Below, piece by piece: positions 20,272 to 28,691 of a stretch of 64,000 bases of DNA; positions within the stretch are counted from its first letter, which is position 1, and every line of letters starts with the position of its first letter. Under the pieces are notes generated by a model, which made no database searches, had not been told where the DNA came from, and was given only the letters and a program-made list of their open reading frames with translations. The DNA is from Leptospira fainei serovar Hurstbridge str. BUT 6 (GTDB taxonomy: Bacteria; Spirochaetota; Leptospiria; Leptospirales; Leptospiraceae). A program made the translations under genes and the position numbers. The DNA lies in NCBI RefSeq assembly GCF_000306235.2, contig NZ_AKWZ02000010.1:1488001-1552000 (forward strand), read 5' to 3'.

Positions 20272-20341
20272 ATTTGTTAGACTTAGAAAGGTTCTAAGTG
20301 GAAAACGATTTTTCGACTTTGTCAAAAACCGAAAGCGAAAT

Positions 20342-21253
20342 TTACCCGAGTAAACTTCTCAAAGCCGCCTCTAAATTCGGGTATCTAAACTTATAGCCTA
20401 AATCCACTAAACGTTTGGGGATCACCCTTTGTCCATGCGTCGCCACTTGTGCTCCGTCGCCGAAGGCAAGTTTGAGAGCGAAAGTAGGAATCCGGGTAAA
20501 CGAAGGACGATTTAATGTTCTGCCTAATACCTTACTAAATTGCTCGTTCGATATCGGCTCGGGAGAAACTAAGTTGAAAGGCCCGACCGCTTCCGGTCGT
20601 TTTAGCAGGAATAGCACGATAGAGAGAAGGTCTTCTATGTGAATCCAGGAAAGAATCTGGTTTCCGGATCCGATGGGCCCGCCCGCAAAAAGACGGAACG
20701 CAGGAAGCATGGCTGCCAAAGCGCCGCCTTCCGTCGAAAGGACGACTCCGGTTCTTAAAAGTACGGTGCGGATTCCTGATTTTTCCGCCTCCATAGCTTC
20801 CTTTTCCCAGGCTTGGCAAAGATTTCCTAATTCGTCTTGTGCGGCCGGAGTGGATTCGTCAAAAGGAGGTGTCGAAGATTCGAAGGAACCGTAAATACCG
20901 ATTGCGGATGCGTTAAATAAAGCCTTAGGTCCGGCTTCGCCCAAGGAAGATAGAATCGAAACCAGATCCCTAGTATAATCGACTCGCGAGGTTCGAATTT
21001 TTTCCTTATACTCTTCCGTCCAACGGGTTCCTGCAATCGGTTCTCCCGCTAAATTGATCAGTACATCGACCCCTTCCAGATCGATTCGGGTAGGCAGAGG
21101 ACCGATGCGAACGTCCCATTCGGAAGTCCTTTGCAATCGATACGGAAGTTTTCCGCTTCGACTAAAAAGACGCACTTGGTATCCTTCTGCGCGAAGACGA
21201 AGTGCAAGTAAAGATCCGATGAGTCCGGTGCCGCCGGAAATACCGATACGCAT
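20342..21253 (-). CDS. TIGR01777-family NAD(P)-binding epimerase
   Basis: The 303-aa Rossmann protein starts with GISGGTGLIGSLLALRL (dinucleotide-binding motif). It carries the family sequences VINLAGEPIAGTRWTEEYKEKIRTSR and NASAIGIYG, and a C-terminal DUF1731-like end (GQRVIPKRLVDLGYKFRYPNLEAALRSLL). This is the SDR39U1/YfcH group of atypical short-chain dehydrogenases. In the segment ASAIGIYG the active-site YxxxK is not standard, as is usual for the group. The substrate is unknown. Confidence 0.88.
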   Translation of the reverse strand: MRIGISGGTGLIGSLLALRLRAEGYQVRLFSRSGKLPYRLQRTSEWDVRIGPLPTRIDLEGVDVLINLAGEPIAGTRWTEEYKEKIRTSRVDYTRDLVSILSSLGEAGPKALFNASAIGIYGSFESSTPPFDESTPAAQDELGNLCQAWEKEAMEAEKSGIRTVLLRTGVVLSTEGGALAAMLPAFRLFAGGPIGSGNQILSWIHIEDLLSIVLFLLKRPEAVGPFNLVSPEPISNEQFSKVLGRTLNRPSFTRIPTFALKLAFGDGAQVATHGQRVIPKRLVDLGYKFRYPNLEAALRSLLG

Positions 21254-21414
21254 AGGTTTGTTCCGTCCTTAGATCGTATTTCAGGCAAAAATAAAAATTT
21301 TTTTCCTGAGACGTTGTGGAGCATAATTTGACATCCGTTCCGATCCGACAAGAACAAAGGAAATCCTTCTTGCTCTGAGCGGAATCTCGCTTAACCTGAA
21401 CTTAGAGATCGGGA

Positions 21415-22014
21415 ATGAGACTTAAATCTTTGCCAAAATTAATCGCGTTTACATTTCCTGCGGCATTGCTCGTAGCAAACTTCTATCTATTTTCGACGAC
21501 AGAACGTAAGATCGAGGAATACAAAAACGAACCTCCTTTTTTACGTTTTGATTTCACTGACTCCTATTTGGAGGATCGCTCGTCTCAAGCGTTTCACCTA
21601 GCGGACGGCAAGGATTCGACAGAGTGGAAAAAATTGCGACCTTCCTCTCGTGCGATGGACTTCGACGCTGAACTTAGACTTTCCCATAGATTGCGGAACG
21701 GAGTTTATATTCCTTCGGATTGGAAGGAAATTATCGTTAAAGCCTGTTCAAAGAAAGCGCCGAAATTAAAGTTCAAAATATTTTTGCGGGAAGCGATCAA
21801 TGTCGACAAGGAATCCCGCCTGCCCGATGATATTGTCTACGTTTCCCAAACTCTCGATTTCGGCAAATCGGAAGAAATTCATTTTCCTCTCACGAAAAAA
21901 TTCGATCCGGTTCCTGCGAAAGATTATCCGAAAGGGATTATTATCTGGGCAGTGGAAGGCACGTTTCAAGGAATGGGACCGGATGCCTGTTTAAAGGAAA
22001 TTCAAATTCTATAA
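21415..22014 (+). CDS. Hypothetical membrane-anchored protein
   Basis: The 199-aa protein has one N-terminal hydrophobic segment (about residues 8-27) acting as signal or anchor. A charged, mixed alpha/beta periplasmic part follows, without recognised motifs. Two cysteines (in VKACSKK and PDACLKE) could form a disulfide. It is monocistronic and followed by a long GC-rich non-coding stretch. No family is recognised. Confidence 0.6.
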   Translation: MRLKSLPKLIAFTFPAALLVANFYLFSTTERKIEEYKNEPPFLRFDFTDSYLEDRSSQAFHLADGKDSTEWKKLRPSSRAMDFDAELRLSHRLRNGVYIPSDWKEIIVKACSKKAPKLKFKIFLREAINVDKESRLPDDIVYVSQTLDFGKSEEIHFPLTKKFDPVPAKDYPKGIIIWAVEGTFQGMGPDACLKEIQIL

Positions 22015-22716
22015 TAAAGGTTTGGGCGCGCCCCGCCTTCGACTCGACCGAAACGGAACGGTGTGTCGGGGTCGGGCTGCTACGGACTACGCTTCGCTCC
22101 GGCCCTCGCCGCCGGCTCGTGGCCGCTTCGCGTCCTGCACATCCCTCGCGCGGCAAATTGACTTAGTCGGATTGATGATATCCGCTTAGTTCGGAAGTTT
22201 TTCTCGTGTTCGGCGGCTTCACCAGGGCTTTTATCCATTTTCATTTAAACACATTCTAAGTCTTATTATGACTGATTCTTTCCGGGCTAGCATGCTCTAG
22301 AGAGTTCCGCTCAATAGTCCGCCAAAACTTGGTCGAAGGAAAATACCCGACTTATTGTCCTAATTTTTCGGATAAAGATTAAAATGGACACTTTCGGACA
22401 ATTATGTCGGCGATTTATTACGATATTTGCGTATTGGAAGCGAAAGACGGAGTTCTCTGGAAATAAATATTTGATTCGAGATTCCTAATCCTTCGAATTT
22501 TCGAGTCCGAAATTTATGTCCGATCGAAAAATTTTTTTATTTTATGAAATTTATGCGTCCCTCTTACAGTAAAGTCGCTTAATATTACTTGTTATCTAAA
22601 TTAATGAATCGAGGGATTAAAAATGAAACGAACGATGATGGGCTTGGTTTTGGTTCCGATCGCATAAACGAAGAAATCGGTCGATCCTTTTTTTCGTCTA
22701 ACTTCACTAAAACGTT
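22015..22716. other. 702-bp intergenic region, GC-rich at its left end
   Basis: About 22024-22154 is strikingly GC-rich compared with everything around it. It is full of short self-complementary words (GGGCGCGCCC; CGCTCC, CCGGC and GGCCG clusters) and looks like a dispersed intergenic repeat of the Leptospira type. No codon structure supports the antisense frame across it. The rest, to 22716, is AT-richer and holds only a 14-codon ORF with a good ribosome-binding site (22623-22667). Confidence 0.5.
22623..22667 (+). other. 14-codon mini-ORF, possible leader peptide or gene remnant
   Basis: An ATG preceded by GAGGG at a normal distance opens a reading frame of 14 codons ending in TAA. It encodes a basic start followed by a hydrophobic run (MKRTMMGLVLVPIA). 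This resembles the beginning of a signal peptide that stops early. It may be a leader peptide for the gene at 22717 or the residue of a decayed lipoprotein gene. Confidence 0.3.
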
Positions 22717-23958
22717 ATGAACATAAAATTGAATATTTGCTTTCTTTCCTTTTTAATTCTGATCCTTAATCTGTATTCTTTGTCCGCTGAGACGATTCTT
22801 TTGAGAGACGGTACGATGCTTACCGGAAATGTCAAGAGTCAAGACGTAAAGAGACTGACCCTGAAAACAAGGCAAGGAGACAAAGTAATCGAAAAAAGTT
22901 CGATTCTGAAAGTTTTATACAATAAGATAAGTAGAAAGGAAGCGGATAAAATTATAGAAGAGGAAAGAAAACTTTCCGCAAATCAGGAAAATCCGACCGA
23001 GCCTAACACCATCGACGAATTAGCTTTAAAGGATCGTGAAATTGCGGATTTAAAGCAAAAATTGGACGCGGAGCGGAAGAAAGGAGAGACGGACCAAAAA
23101 CAATTCCAAGAGAAGTCGAATCATATTCTGGAATTCACCGTCAAAAGAGCCGACTATACGTTCAACCCGCAAGAATACGACTATATAAAGAATACGACCA
23201 ACTATAATGTCGGCTTCTCGGATCTAAGCTCCAGGGAGAAAGTTTTACCTGTTTTCGGTTTTATGTATTGGAACAAAAAATATAAAATCGGTTTTGATCT
23301 GTCCTATTATCAAATTATTCTCACGGACTCCACGTACAATGCGTATACTTATCTTTATCCGATTTCCTCTCTTATTATTCCTACGCACTTGAATTTTCCT
23401 CCTTTGACCAGAACGGATTACCAAGCCGATATTTTTAAATTCTGGAACCCGACATCGTGGTGGACTCTGGGAGCGGGAGGAGGACTGCGAGCTATCGACA
23501 CGAAGCAGTCCACTCAGGTCGGGCTCTCATACACGAACGTCGAAAATCGGACATACGGCCCTCAAGCTGAAATTCTAACTCGTTTCGATATCTGGGATAG
23601 GTTTCGAATCGATGTCAAAGGAAAATATTTTCATTCGGAAGGCAAGCAGATCTTCGAAGCGGAGGCGATTACTCTTTTTCCGCCGTCTTATGTAAAAGCT
23701 TACGGCCCGGACGGGGTAAGAGCTCGATACATCGGTTACGAGTATGATATTGGACTTTCAATCCGTGTATTCGGCGACATTTATCTCTCCTTCGGTTATA
23801 ATCGAACATTTTCCACCTTTACTAGAGTTCATGGCTATTCGATAGCGATTCCGTATAGCGTGATGTTTCAAAATAATTTGAATAATATAGAATTCGGATC
23901 CAGCCATAACGATGAAATTCGGGGATATTATACTGGGATCACGGTTCGAACCAACTGA
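22717..23958 (+). CDS. Probable outer-membrane beta-barrel protein
   Basis: The 413-aa protein begins with a signal peptide (about 1-24, ending SLSAET). A small beta domain follows (ILLRDGTMLTGNVKSQDVKRLTLKTRQGD), of the kind seen at the N-terminus of several Leptospira envelope proteins, and then a Lys/Glu-rich coiled-coil segment (about 85-135). The C-terminal 280 residues alternate aromatic and polar residues in strand-like blocks (WWTLGAGGGLRA, YEYDIGLSIRVFGDIYLSFGYN), as in a transmembrane barrel. No family name is recognised. Surface exposure is inferred. Confidence 0.65.
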   Translation: MNIKLNICFLSFLILILNLYSLSAETILLRDGTMLTGNVKSQDVKRLTLKTRQGDKVIEKSSILKVLYNKISRKEADKIIEEERKLSANQENPTEPNTIDELALKDREIADLKQKLDAERKKGETDQKQFQEKSNHILEFTVKRADYTFNPQEYDYIKNTTNYNVGFSDLSSREKVLPVFGFMYWNKKYKIGFDLSYYQIILTDSTYNAYTYLYPISSLIIPTHLNFPPLTRTDYQADIFKFWNPTSWWTLGAGGGLRAIDTKQSTQVGLSYTNVENRTYGPQAEILTRFDIWDRFRIDVKGKYFHSEGKQIFEAEAITLFPPSYVKAYGPDGVRARYIGYEYDIGLSIRVFGDIYLSFGYNRTFSTFTRVHGYSIAIPYSVMFQNNLNNIEFGSSHNDEIRGYYTGITVRTN

Positions 23959-24128
23959 TTCGTCCGGTTAATTTGGAATAAATTCTATTGCGTTAAAATG
24001 GAATTTTAAAAAATTATTATATAGTTAAGCGAATATAAGGAAATGCATAGAGCGCCGACGGAAATTTCCTTTTTATCTTATCCGATATAATTTGGGAATT
24101 ACGGCAAACGATCAAGAGCGAGTCCTAC

Positions 24129-24548
24129 TTATTTCGGATATTTCTCCCTCATACGATGGAAGGATTTCCTAATTAGTTCTTCCAAAACGTCAGTGTTCAC
24201 GTCCCGGATTGTTTTTATATACAGGCAGCCTTTTCCCGTTTTGCATTTTCCAAGTTTGCTTAGTAGGTCTTTATATTCTTCAAATCCAGGCATGATATAT
24301 ATTGTTATATTGCTTTTTCTGGGAGAAAACCCGACAAGAAACATGTCTCCTTCTCGGCCGCTTTCATACACATAATGATATTTTCCGAAACCGACCATGC
24401 CGCTTCCCCATAATACGGCTTTTTCCTTAGTTACCTGTTTCATGATTTCGTTAATCTTGGTGCAACTTTCCCGAACATTTTTATCGTTTATTTTTTTAAG
24501 AAAATCCGAAACGCTTTCCATTCCGGGCTTTGTTTTAGATTCGGCCAT
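24129..24548 (-). CDS. DUF1801 domain protein
   Basis: The protein has a compact DUF1801 (YdhG-like) fold: VRESCTKINEIMKQVTKEKAVLWGSGMVGFGKYHYVY, then GDMFLVGFSPRKSNITIYIM, and a C-terminal helix after KGCLYIKTIRDVN. The function of the family is unknown. The frame reaches an upstream TTG at 24572. The ATG at 24548 is preceded by CGAGG at the right spacing and gives 139 aa, so it is preferred. Confidence 0.8.
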   Translation of the reverse strand: MAESKTKPGMESVSDFLKKINDKNVRESCTKINEIMKQVTKEKAVLWGSGMVGFGKYHYVYESGREGDMFLVGFSPRKSNITIYIMPGFEEYKDLLSKLGKCKTGKGCLYIKTIRDVNTDVLEELIRKSFHRMREKYPK

Positions 24549-24630
24549 GGCAAAACCTCGTGCGAGTTTCAATTTATTGAAGCACCTGAAGATCGACCAA
24601 CCTTAGAATGAATCAAGAAATAATTAGCCG

Positions 24631-25240
24631 CAGTTTGCCGTCGTGGCAAACTAAGCTCCACGGCGTCTCGAACTTGCCTCAGCACATCCTGTGCTTCGGT
24701 CGCAACCATTACGCTCCCTATGGGTCGCTGCAAATGCTTTCGCTCAAAAGCTTCGAGCCCCTTGAAGATCTTCGTTAATTGGAATTTTTAATATCGGTTG
24801 GAAATCTTGGGGTGAACGACGGGGCTCGCCGTTACGCAGTTTGCCGTCGTGGCAAACTAAGCTCCACGGCGTCTCGAACTTGCCTCAGCACATCCTGTGC
24901 TTCGGTCGCAACCATTACGCTCCCTATGGGTCGCTATGGTTGCTTTCAAGTTCTCGCTTCGAGCCCCTTGAAGATCTTCGTTACTTGGAATTTTTAATAT
25001 TGGTTGGAAATCTTGGGGTGAACGACGGGGCTCGCCGTTACGCAGTTTGCCATCGTGGCAAACTAAGCTCCACGGCGTCTTTTTCGCGCCTTCGTCCATC
25101 GTGGACTCAGGTTGCATTTGCGACGCTCCCTATGGGTCGCTGCAAATGCTTTCGCTCAAAAGCTTCGAGCCCCTTGAAGATCTTCGTTACTTGGAATTTT
25201 TAATATTGGTTGGAAATCTTGGGGTGAACGACGGGGCTCG
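24631..25240. repeat. Three tandem 206-bp repeats carrying the tRNA-His 3' end
   Basis: Units start at 24631, 24837 and 25043, and the period is exactly 206 bp both times. Each ends with a copy of the last 21 nt of tRNA-His (GGGGTGAACGACGGGGCTCG plus the CCA complement) and its downstream flank. The third copy is the real tRNA gene. Every unit begins with the hairpin AGTTTGCC/GGCAAACT and contains a shared core (ACGCTCCCTATGGGTCGCT) flanked by variable, mutually complementary arms. Open frames through it are by-products of the repeat. On the minus strand this lies directly downstream of tRNA-His. Confidence 0.9.
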
Positions 25241-25296
25241 AACCCGCGACAGCCAGAACCACAATCTGGAGCTCTACCAACTGAGCTACGCTCACC
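25220..25296 (-). tRNA. tRNA-His (GTG)
   Basis: The cloverleaf is complete, with acceptor GTGAGCG/CGTTCAC (one G-U), D-arm GCTC...GAGC, anticodon stem CCAGA/TCTGG with loop TTGTGGT, and T-arm GCGGG-TTCGAGC-CCCGT (one G-U). The extra 5' G (-1) opposite discriminator C is diagnostic for tRNA-His. CCA is encoded. It is the anchor of the tandem repeats that follow its 3' end. Confidence 0.95.
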
Positions 25297-25301
25297 ATGT
25301 G

Positions 25302-25375
25302 TGACCCGAGAGGGATTCGAACCCCCGACCGACTGCTTAGAAGGCAGTTGCTCTATCCAGCTGAGCTATCGAGTC
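25302..25375 (-). tRNA. tRNA-Arg (TCT)
   Basis: Acceptor GACTCGA/TCGGGTC, D-arm GCTC/GAGC, anticodon stem ACTGC/GCAGT with loop CTTCTAA (anticodon TCT), and T-arm GGGGG-TTCGAAT-CCCTC. CCA is not encoded after discriminator A. It lies 5 bp upstream of tRNA-His and 16 bp downstream of tRNA-Pro. Confidence 0.95.
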
Positions 25376-25391
25376 AAAATCCCAAAAGGCT

Positions 25392-25463
25392 TCGGGATGA
25401 CTGGATTTGAACCAGCGACCCTCTGTTCCCAAAACAGATGCGCTACCACTGCGCTACATCCCG
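25392..25463 (-). tRNA. tRNA-Pro (TGG)
   Basis: Acceptor CGGGATG/CATCCCG, anticodon stem TCTGT/ACAGA with loop TTTGGGA (anticodon TGG), and T-loop TTCAAAT. CCA is not encoded. It is the first gene of a Pro-Arg-His tRNA cluster. Confidence 0.95.
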
Positions 25464-25498
25464 GATCGTGGTCCATGATTTAGTGGGGAGGCGAGGTG

Positions 25499-26215
25499 TC
25501 AAGCTCCTTGTTCCGGGCTTTTAGATACTTTTTTAAGATGTTCGAGAATTATATCTTCAGCAGGAGCCTTTTGTAACGCCTTTTCAAAGGCCTTTTTGGC
25601 CTCTTCCTTTTTTCCCGTTTTATCAAGAAGAACGCCGAAAGAATCCAAGTAGGCCGGATTATCCGGCTCTAACTGAATTAAACGTTTTACGCTTTCCGTC
25701 GCAGTTCGAAGTTCCTCCGGGCTCGTTTCCCTCCCCGAGATCAATAGGTAAGCGAGTGAATTTAAGCTATTCTTATGATCCGGACGCAATCGCAGAATTC
25801 TTAAATGTGTTTCGATCGAGGATTTTATATCACCGGACTTTTCCTGAGCGGACGCTTTCAAAGAAAGTAAAATAATATCATCGACCGCAAGCTTCAACCT
25901 TTCTTCGGTCTTTGCAAGAGCTTCCTTATATTTTCCGATCGATATTAAGGAAAATATAATCATCCTGAATGCATTGTCTCTTTCGCCGAATCGCGGAAAT
26001 TCTTCCAGAAGGTCTTCTAAAACGGAGACACACTTCTTATGATTTCCCGTTCTGGAGCAACATACGGCGAAATTATAAAGCAGTTCAGGATCTTTTCCGT
26101 GTTCCGAAAGTTCTCGATCAATAAGAGTTAGCGCGAACGTATAATTTTCCTTTAAGATCTCCGTGAAGATCTTCCTTTTATTCGGAATTTTTCGAGACGG
26201 ATTCTTCTTTTCCAT
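25499..26215 (-). CDS. TPR-repeat protein
   Basis: The 238-aa cytoplasmic protein has no signal peptide, a basic N-terminus and about five tetratricopeptide-like helix pairs. Clear units are [43 protein letters not shown] and [29 protein letters not shown] domains mediate protein-protein contacts, and the partner is unknown. It starts 7 nt after surE on the same strand, so the two are probably co-transcribed. The tRNA cluster follows it. Confidence 0.8.
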   Translation of the reverse strand: MEKKNPSRKIPNKRKIFTEILKENYTFALTLIDRELSEHGKDPELLYNFAVCCSRTGNHKKCVSVLEDLLEEFPRFGERDNAFRMIIFSLISIGKYKEALAKTEERLKLAVDDIILLSLKASAQEKSGDIKSSIETHLRILRLRPDHKNSLNSLAYLLISGRETSPEELRTATESVKRLIQLEPDNPAYLDSFGVLLDKTGKKEEAKKAFEKALQKAPAEDIILEHLKKVSKSPEQGA

Positions 26216-26222
26216 GTGTCGG

Positions 26223-26975
26223 CTATTGCAATGGGAGTCGAATTTTATTTTTAAAATCCCGCAATTGTTCCAAATCGGTTTGATCCAAACTCAACGGAGT
26301 AAGCGAAACCTTATTTCGATAGAATGCATCGAAATCGGTTCCTGTTTCTTGAATATAACCTAAGTCGGATCCACCCAAATAAAATTCGGAGATTCCGTTA
26401 ACAATTAGATTATTATGATACGTATCCACATACGTTCGCTTTCCCAATCGAACGACTTCGATTGCAGCCAAAGAATGTTCGAATTCCGCGGGAATGTTAA
26501 TATTATAGACGATTTCAGGGACTAAGACGTCTTTCCAAGCTTTAAGTATATCGCGCACCAGTTCGGCTTCTCGAATATAATCATGGGATTTGTTCAGGTT
26601 ACCGGAACTGACCGCTAAACTTAGGATCTTATGAATCGCTCCATGTCTTGCCGCTCCGACCGTTCCTGAATAATGGATATCGTGACCCATATTAACGCCT
26701 CGATTGATCCCTGAGATCACGATATCTATGGGTGGGAAAATTTTTCCGTGAATTCCGATATTCACACAGTCGACAGGATAGCCATCCACGATGTAATGAT
26801 TATCGTTGATCTTCTCCACACGAAGAGAGTCATAGATGCTTAAGGCCATCGATTTGGCCGATTTCTCTTTTAAAGGTGCGATTAAGTATGTCGTATGATC
26901 TTCGCCCAAAATCTTTTCTAGGGCTAAAATCCCGTTGGAAGAAATTCCATCATCGTTCGTTATTAGAATATTCAT
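26223..26975 (-). CDS. surE: 5'/3'-nucleotidase SurE
   Basis: This 250-aa phosphatase hydrolyses nucleoside monophosphates in stationary-phase survival. The N-terminal metal site [15 protein letters not shown] (Asp8, Asp9) and the second site [27 protein letters not shown] are complete, and length fits the family. It is followed after 7 nt by the TPR gene and preceded after 27 bp by the membrane-protein gene, all on the minus strand. Confidence 0.95.
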   Translation of the reverse strand: MNILITNDDGISSNGILALEKILGEDHTTYLIAPLKEKSAKSMALSIYDSLRVEKINDNHYIVDGYPVDCVNIGIHGKIFPPIDIVISGINRGVNMGHDIHYSGTVGAARHGAIHKILSLAVSSGNLNKSHDYIREAELVRDILKAWKDVLVPEIVYNINIPAEFEHSLAAIEVVRLGKRTYVDTYHNNLIVNGISEFYLGGSDLGYIQETGTDFDAFYRNKVSLTPLSLDQTDLEQLRDFKNKIRLPLQ

Positions 26976-27002
26976 GCGTGCGATAGGGTTTGCGTTTTTC
27001 TC

Positions 27003-27605
27003 CTACTGAAAGGCTGGTCCGAAAGATGAGCCTAACGCGAAATACATCGTTAGCGGAAAGAAAAATGAAACGAGGAACGTGCTTAGGTTGAATGAAAGTG
27101 CGTCCCGAAATTTAAGTTCGTAAAGATACATCGTTCCTCGAATTAAAGCGACTATAAAAAGACCGTAATGAATCAGATATAAAACGATAATACCTATTCC
27201 TCCCGACAATCCAAGTTGAGCGAAGAGAATGGCCCAAGCTCCCAAGGAGAGGAATATCGAAATCGATAATTGCGCGAAAATGAACATCACTTTCGAATTA
27301 CTCTTTCTATCCTTTCTTTGAGCGAGCCCGTCGAGAATGAAAGCAAGCGGATACGGAAGAAGAGAGAAAAACGCCAAATGGCCTAAAAAACTTGTAATCA
27401 AAAGCCCCGCGCTTCGATGAGTATAGGGCGGACAAACTAAGATAAATCCGGTCGCTACACTTAACGAAGAAAGGATCAATATAAGACTTGTTACGATTTT
27501 CAAAAATCTGGGATCCCAGCTTAATAACGTATTTTCCAACCGAAACGGCTCGAATAAAGTCGCATCAAGTAAATCTATAAATTTTGTATAATATACTTTA
27601 AGCAT
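27003..27605 (-). CDS. Multi-pass membrane protein of unknown function
   Basis: The 200-aa protein has about five hydrophobic segments. An early amphipathic stretch (FIDLLDATLFEPFRLENTLLSWDPRFL) and the general layout recall Yip1-type bacterial membrane proteins, but no firm family can be named. The gene begins 6 nt after sppA ends, so it is probably translated from the sppA transcript. Confidence 0.65.
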   Translation of the reverse strand: MLKVYYTKFIDLLDATLFEPFRLENTLLSWDPRFLKIVTSLILILSSLSVATGFILVCPPYTHRSAGLLITSFLGHLAFFSLLPYPLAFILDGLAQRKDRKSNSKVMFIFAQLSISIFLSLGAWAILFAQLGLSGGIGIIVLYLIHYGLFIVALIRGTMYLYELKFRDALSFNLSTFLVSFFFPLTMYFALGSSFGPAFQ

Positions 27606-27611
27606 AGATTT

Positions 27612-28574
27612 TTACCAAGCCATAGCTTGCGGGTATAAAACCAAGACCGGAGATCGTTTTAATTCTTCTAAAAGCGCTTTTTCGCCCGAGAAAACTCCCG
27701 TTTTTGCCTGAAATAATTGGAAGAACCGATCTAGAGGGTTCGGTTCCTCTTCGTACAGAGGGATTGTCCCGTCGTAATTGCATAATTTCGAAAGTTCCAC
27801 TACTGCTTCTCGACGACCGCCGATATCATCGATAAGCTTATTGCGAAACGCATCCTGTCCGGAATAAATCCTTCCTTCCGCTAACGATTGAACGAACTTT
27901 ACGGTCTGATTTCTCCCTTTGGAAACGTCTTCAATAAATTCCTCATACGTGTCGGAGAGCATTTTCTGGATCATCGCGTCCTCTTCCGCAGTATTGTCCC
28001 GAAATAAGGACAATGAATCCTTATATTTTCCTTCCTTAAAGGTTCTTACTTTAACTCCATATCGATCCAACAATCCTTTAATATTGGGAGCAATAGCTAT
28101 GACTCCGATCGATCCGGTCAAAGTCCCGCCCAAGGCGAAGATTTTATCGGCAGCGGCGGCTATATAATAACCTCCGGAAGCCGCAATGTCTTTCATCGAG
28201 ACGACGACCTTCTTATTCTTTTCCTTACGGAGATACATCAATTCTCGATAAATTTCCTGTGAAGCTCCTACGCTTCCTCCGGGAGAATTTATTTCCACTA
28301 GGATACCGACGATATTAGGATCTTCTTCTATCGAGCGGAGTTGCTGGAGTATCGTTTGAGCTCCAGCGCTATCATAACCGGAATGTCCGGAATGAATTTC
28401 GCCTTCTATCTTAATCAAAGCGGCTCCGATTCGTTCGGTTCCGAATCCTCCTCCGCCGTCGATTCGAGTAAGTTTCGATGGGCTGATACTAGATACGAGA
28501 TTAATTAAGCCTACAAATAAGGCCAGGACGGTTACGACGAATGTTACGGCTAAGGCAAGACGATTTCGATCCAC
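27612..28574 (-). CDS. sppA: Signal peptide peptidase SppA (36K type)
   Basis: This membrane-bound serine protease degrades leftover signal peptides. An N-terminal anchor (about 8-30) precedes the protease domain. [15 protein letters not shown] forms the oxyanion/substrate region, the nucleophile is Ser133 in [16 protein letters not shown], and the general base is probably Lys185 in KEGKYKDSL. At 320 aa it is the short, single-domain form. Translation begins at a GTG. It heads a minus-strand run with the membrane-protein gene, surE and the TPR gene. Confidence 0.92.
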   Translation of the reverse strand: MDRNRLALAVTFVVTVLALFVGLINLVSSISPSKLTRIDGGGGFGTERIGAALIKIEGEIHSGHSGYDSAGAQTILQQLRSIEEDPNIVGILVEINSPGGSVGASQEIYRELMYLRKEKNKKVVVSMKDIAASGGYYIAAAADKIFALGGTLTGSIGVIAIAPNIKGLLDRYGVKVRTFKEGKYKDSLSLFRDNTAEEDAMIQKMLSDTYEEFIEDVSKGRNQTVKFVQSLAEGRIYSGQDAFRNKLIDDIGGRREAVVELSKLCNYDGTIPLYEEEPNPLDRFFQLFQAKTGVFSGEKALLEELKRSPVLVLYPQAMAW

Positions 28575-28691
28575 GAATTAGATGGAAACTTAGTACCGGC
28601 GGATTGTCAATGAATTAGCTATCGGATTCTTGGATCGGCAGTGGCGGAGATATTGATTTGACCATTTCGATTCAAGCCTTAAATTCTGGGA

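Noticed and set aside
24631..25240. CRISPR-like array
   Set aside because: The units are 206 bp with no short direct repeats or unique spacers, and no cas genes are present.
24841..25304. Open reading frames of 62-120 codons across the tandem repeats
   Set aside because: They exist only because the repeat is free of stops in that phase. They run into tRNA genes and lack ribosome-binding sites.
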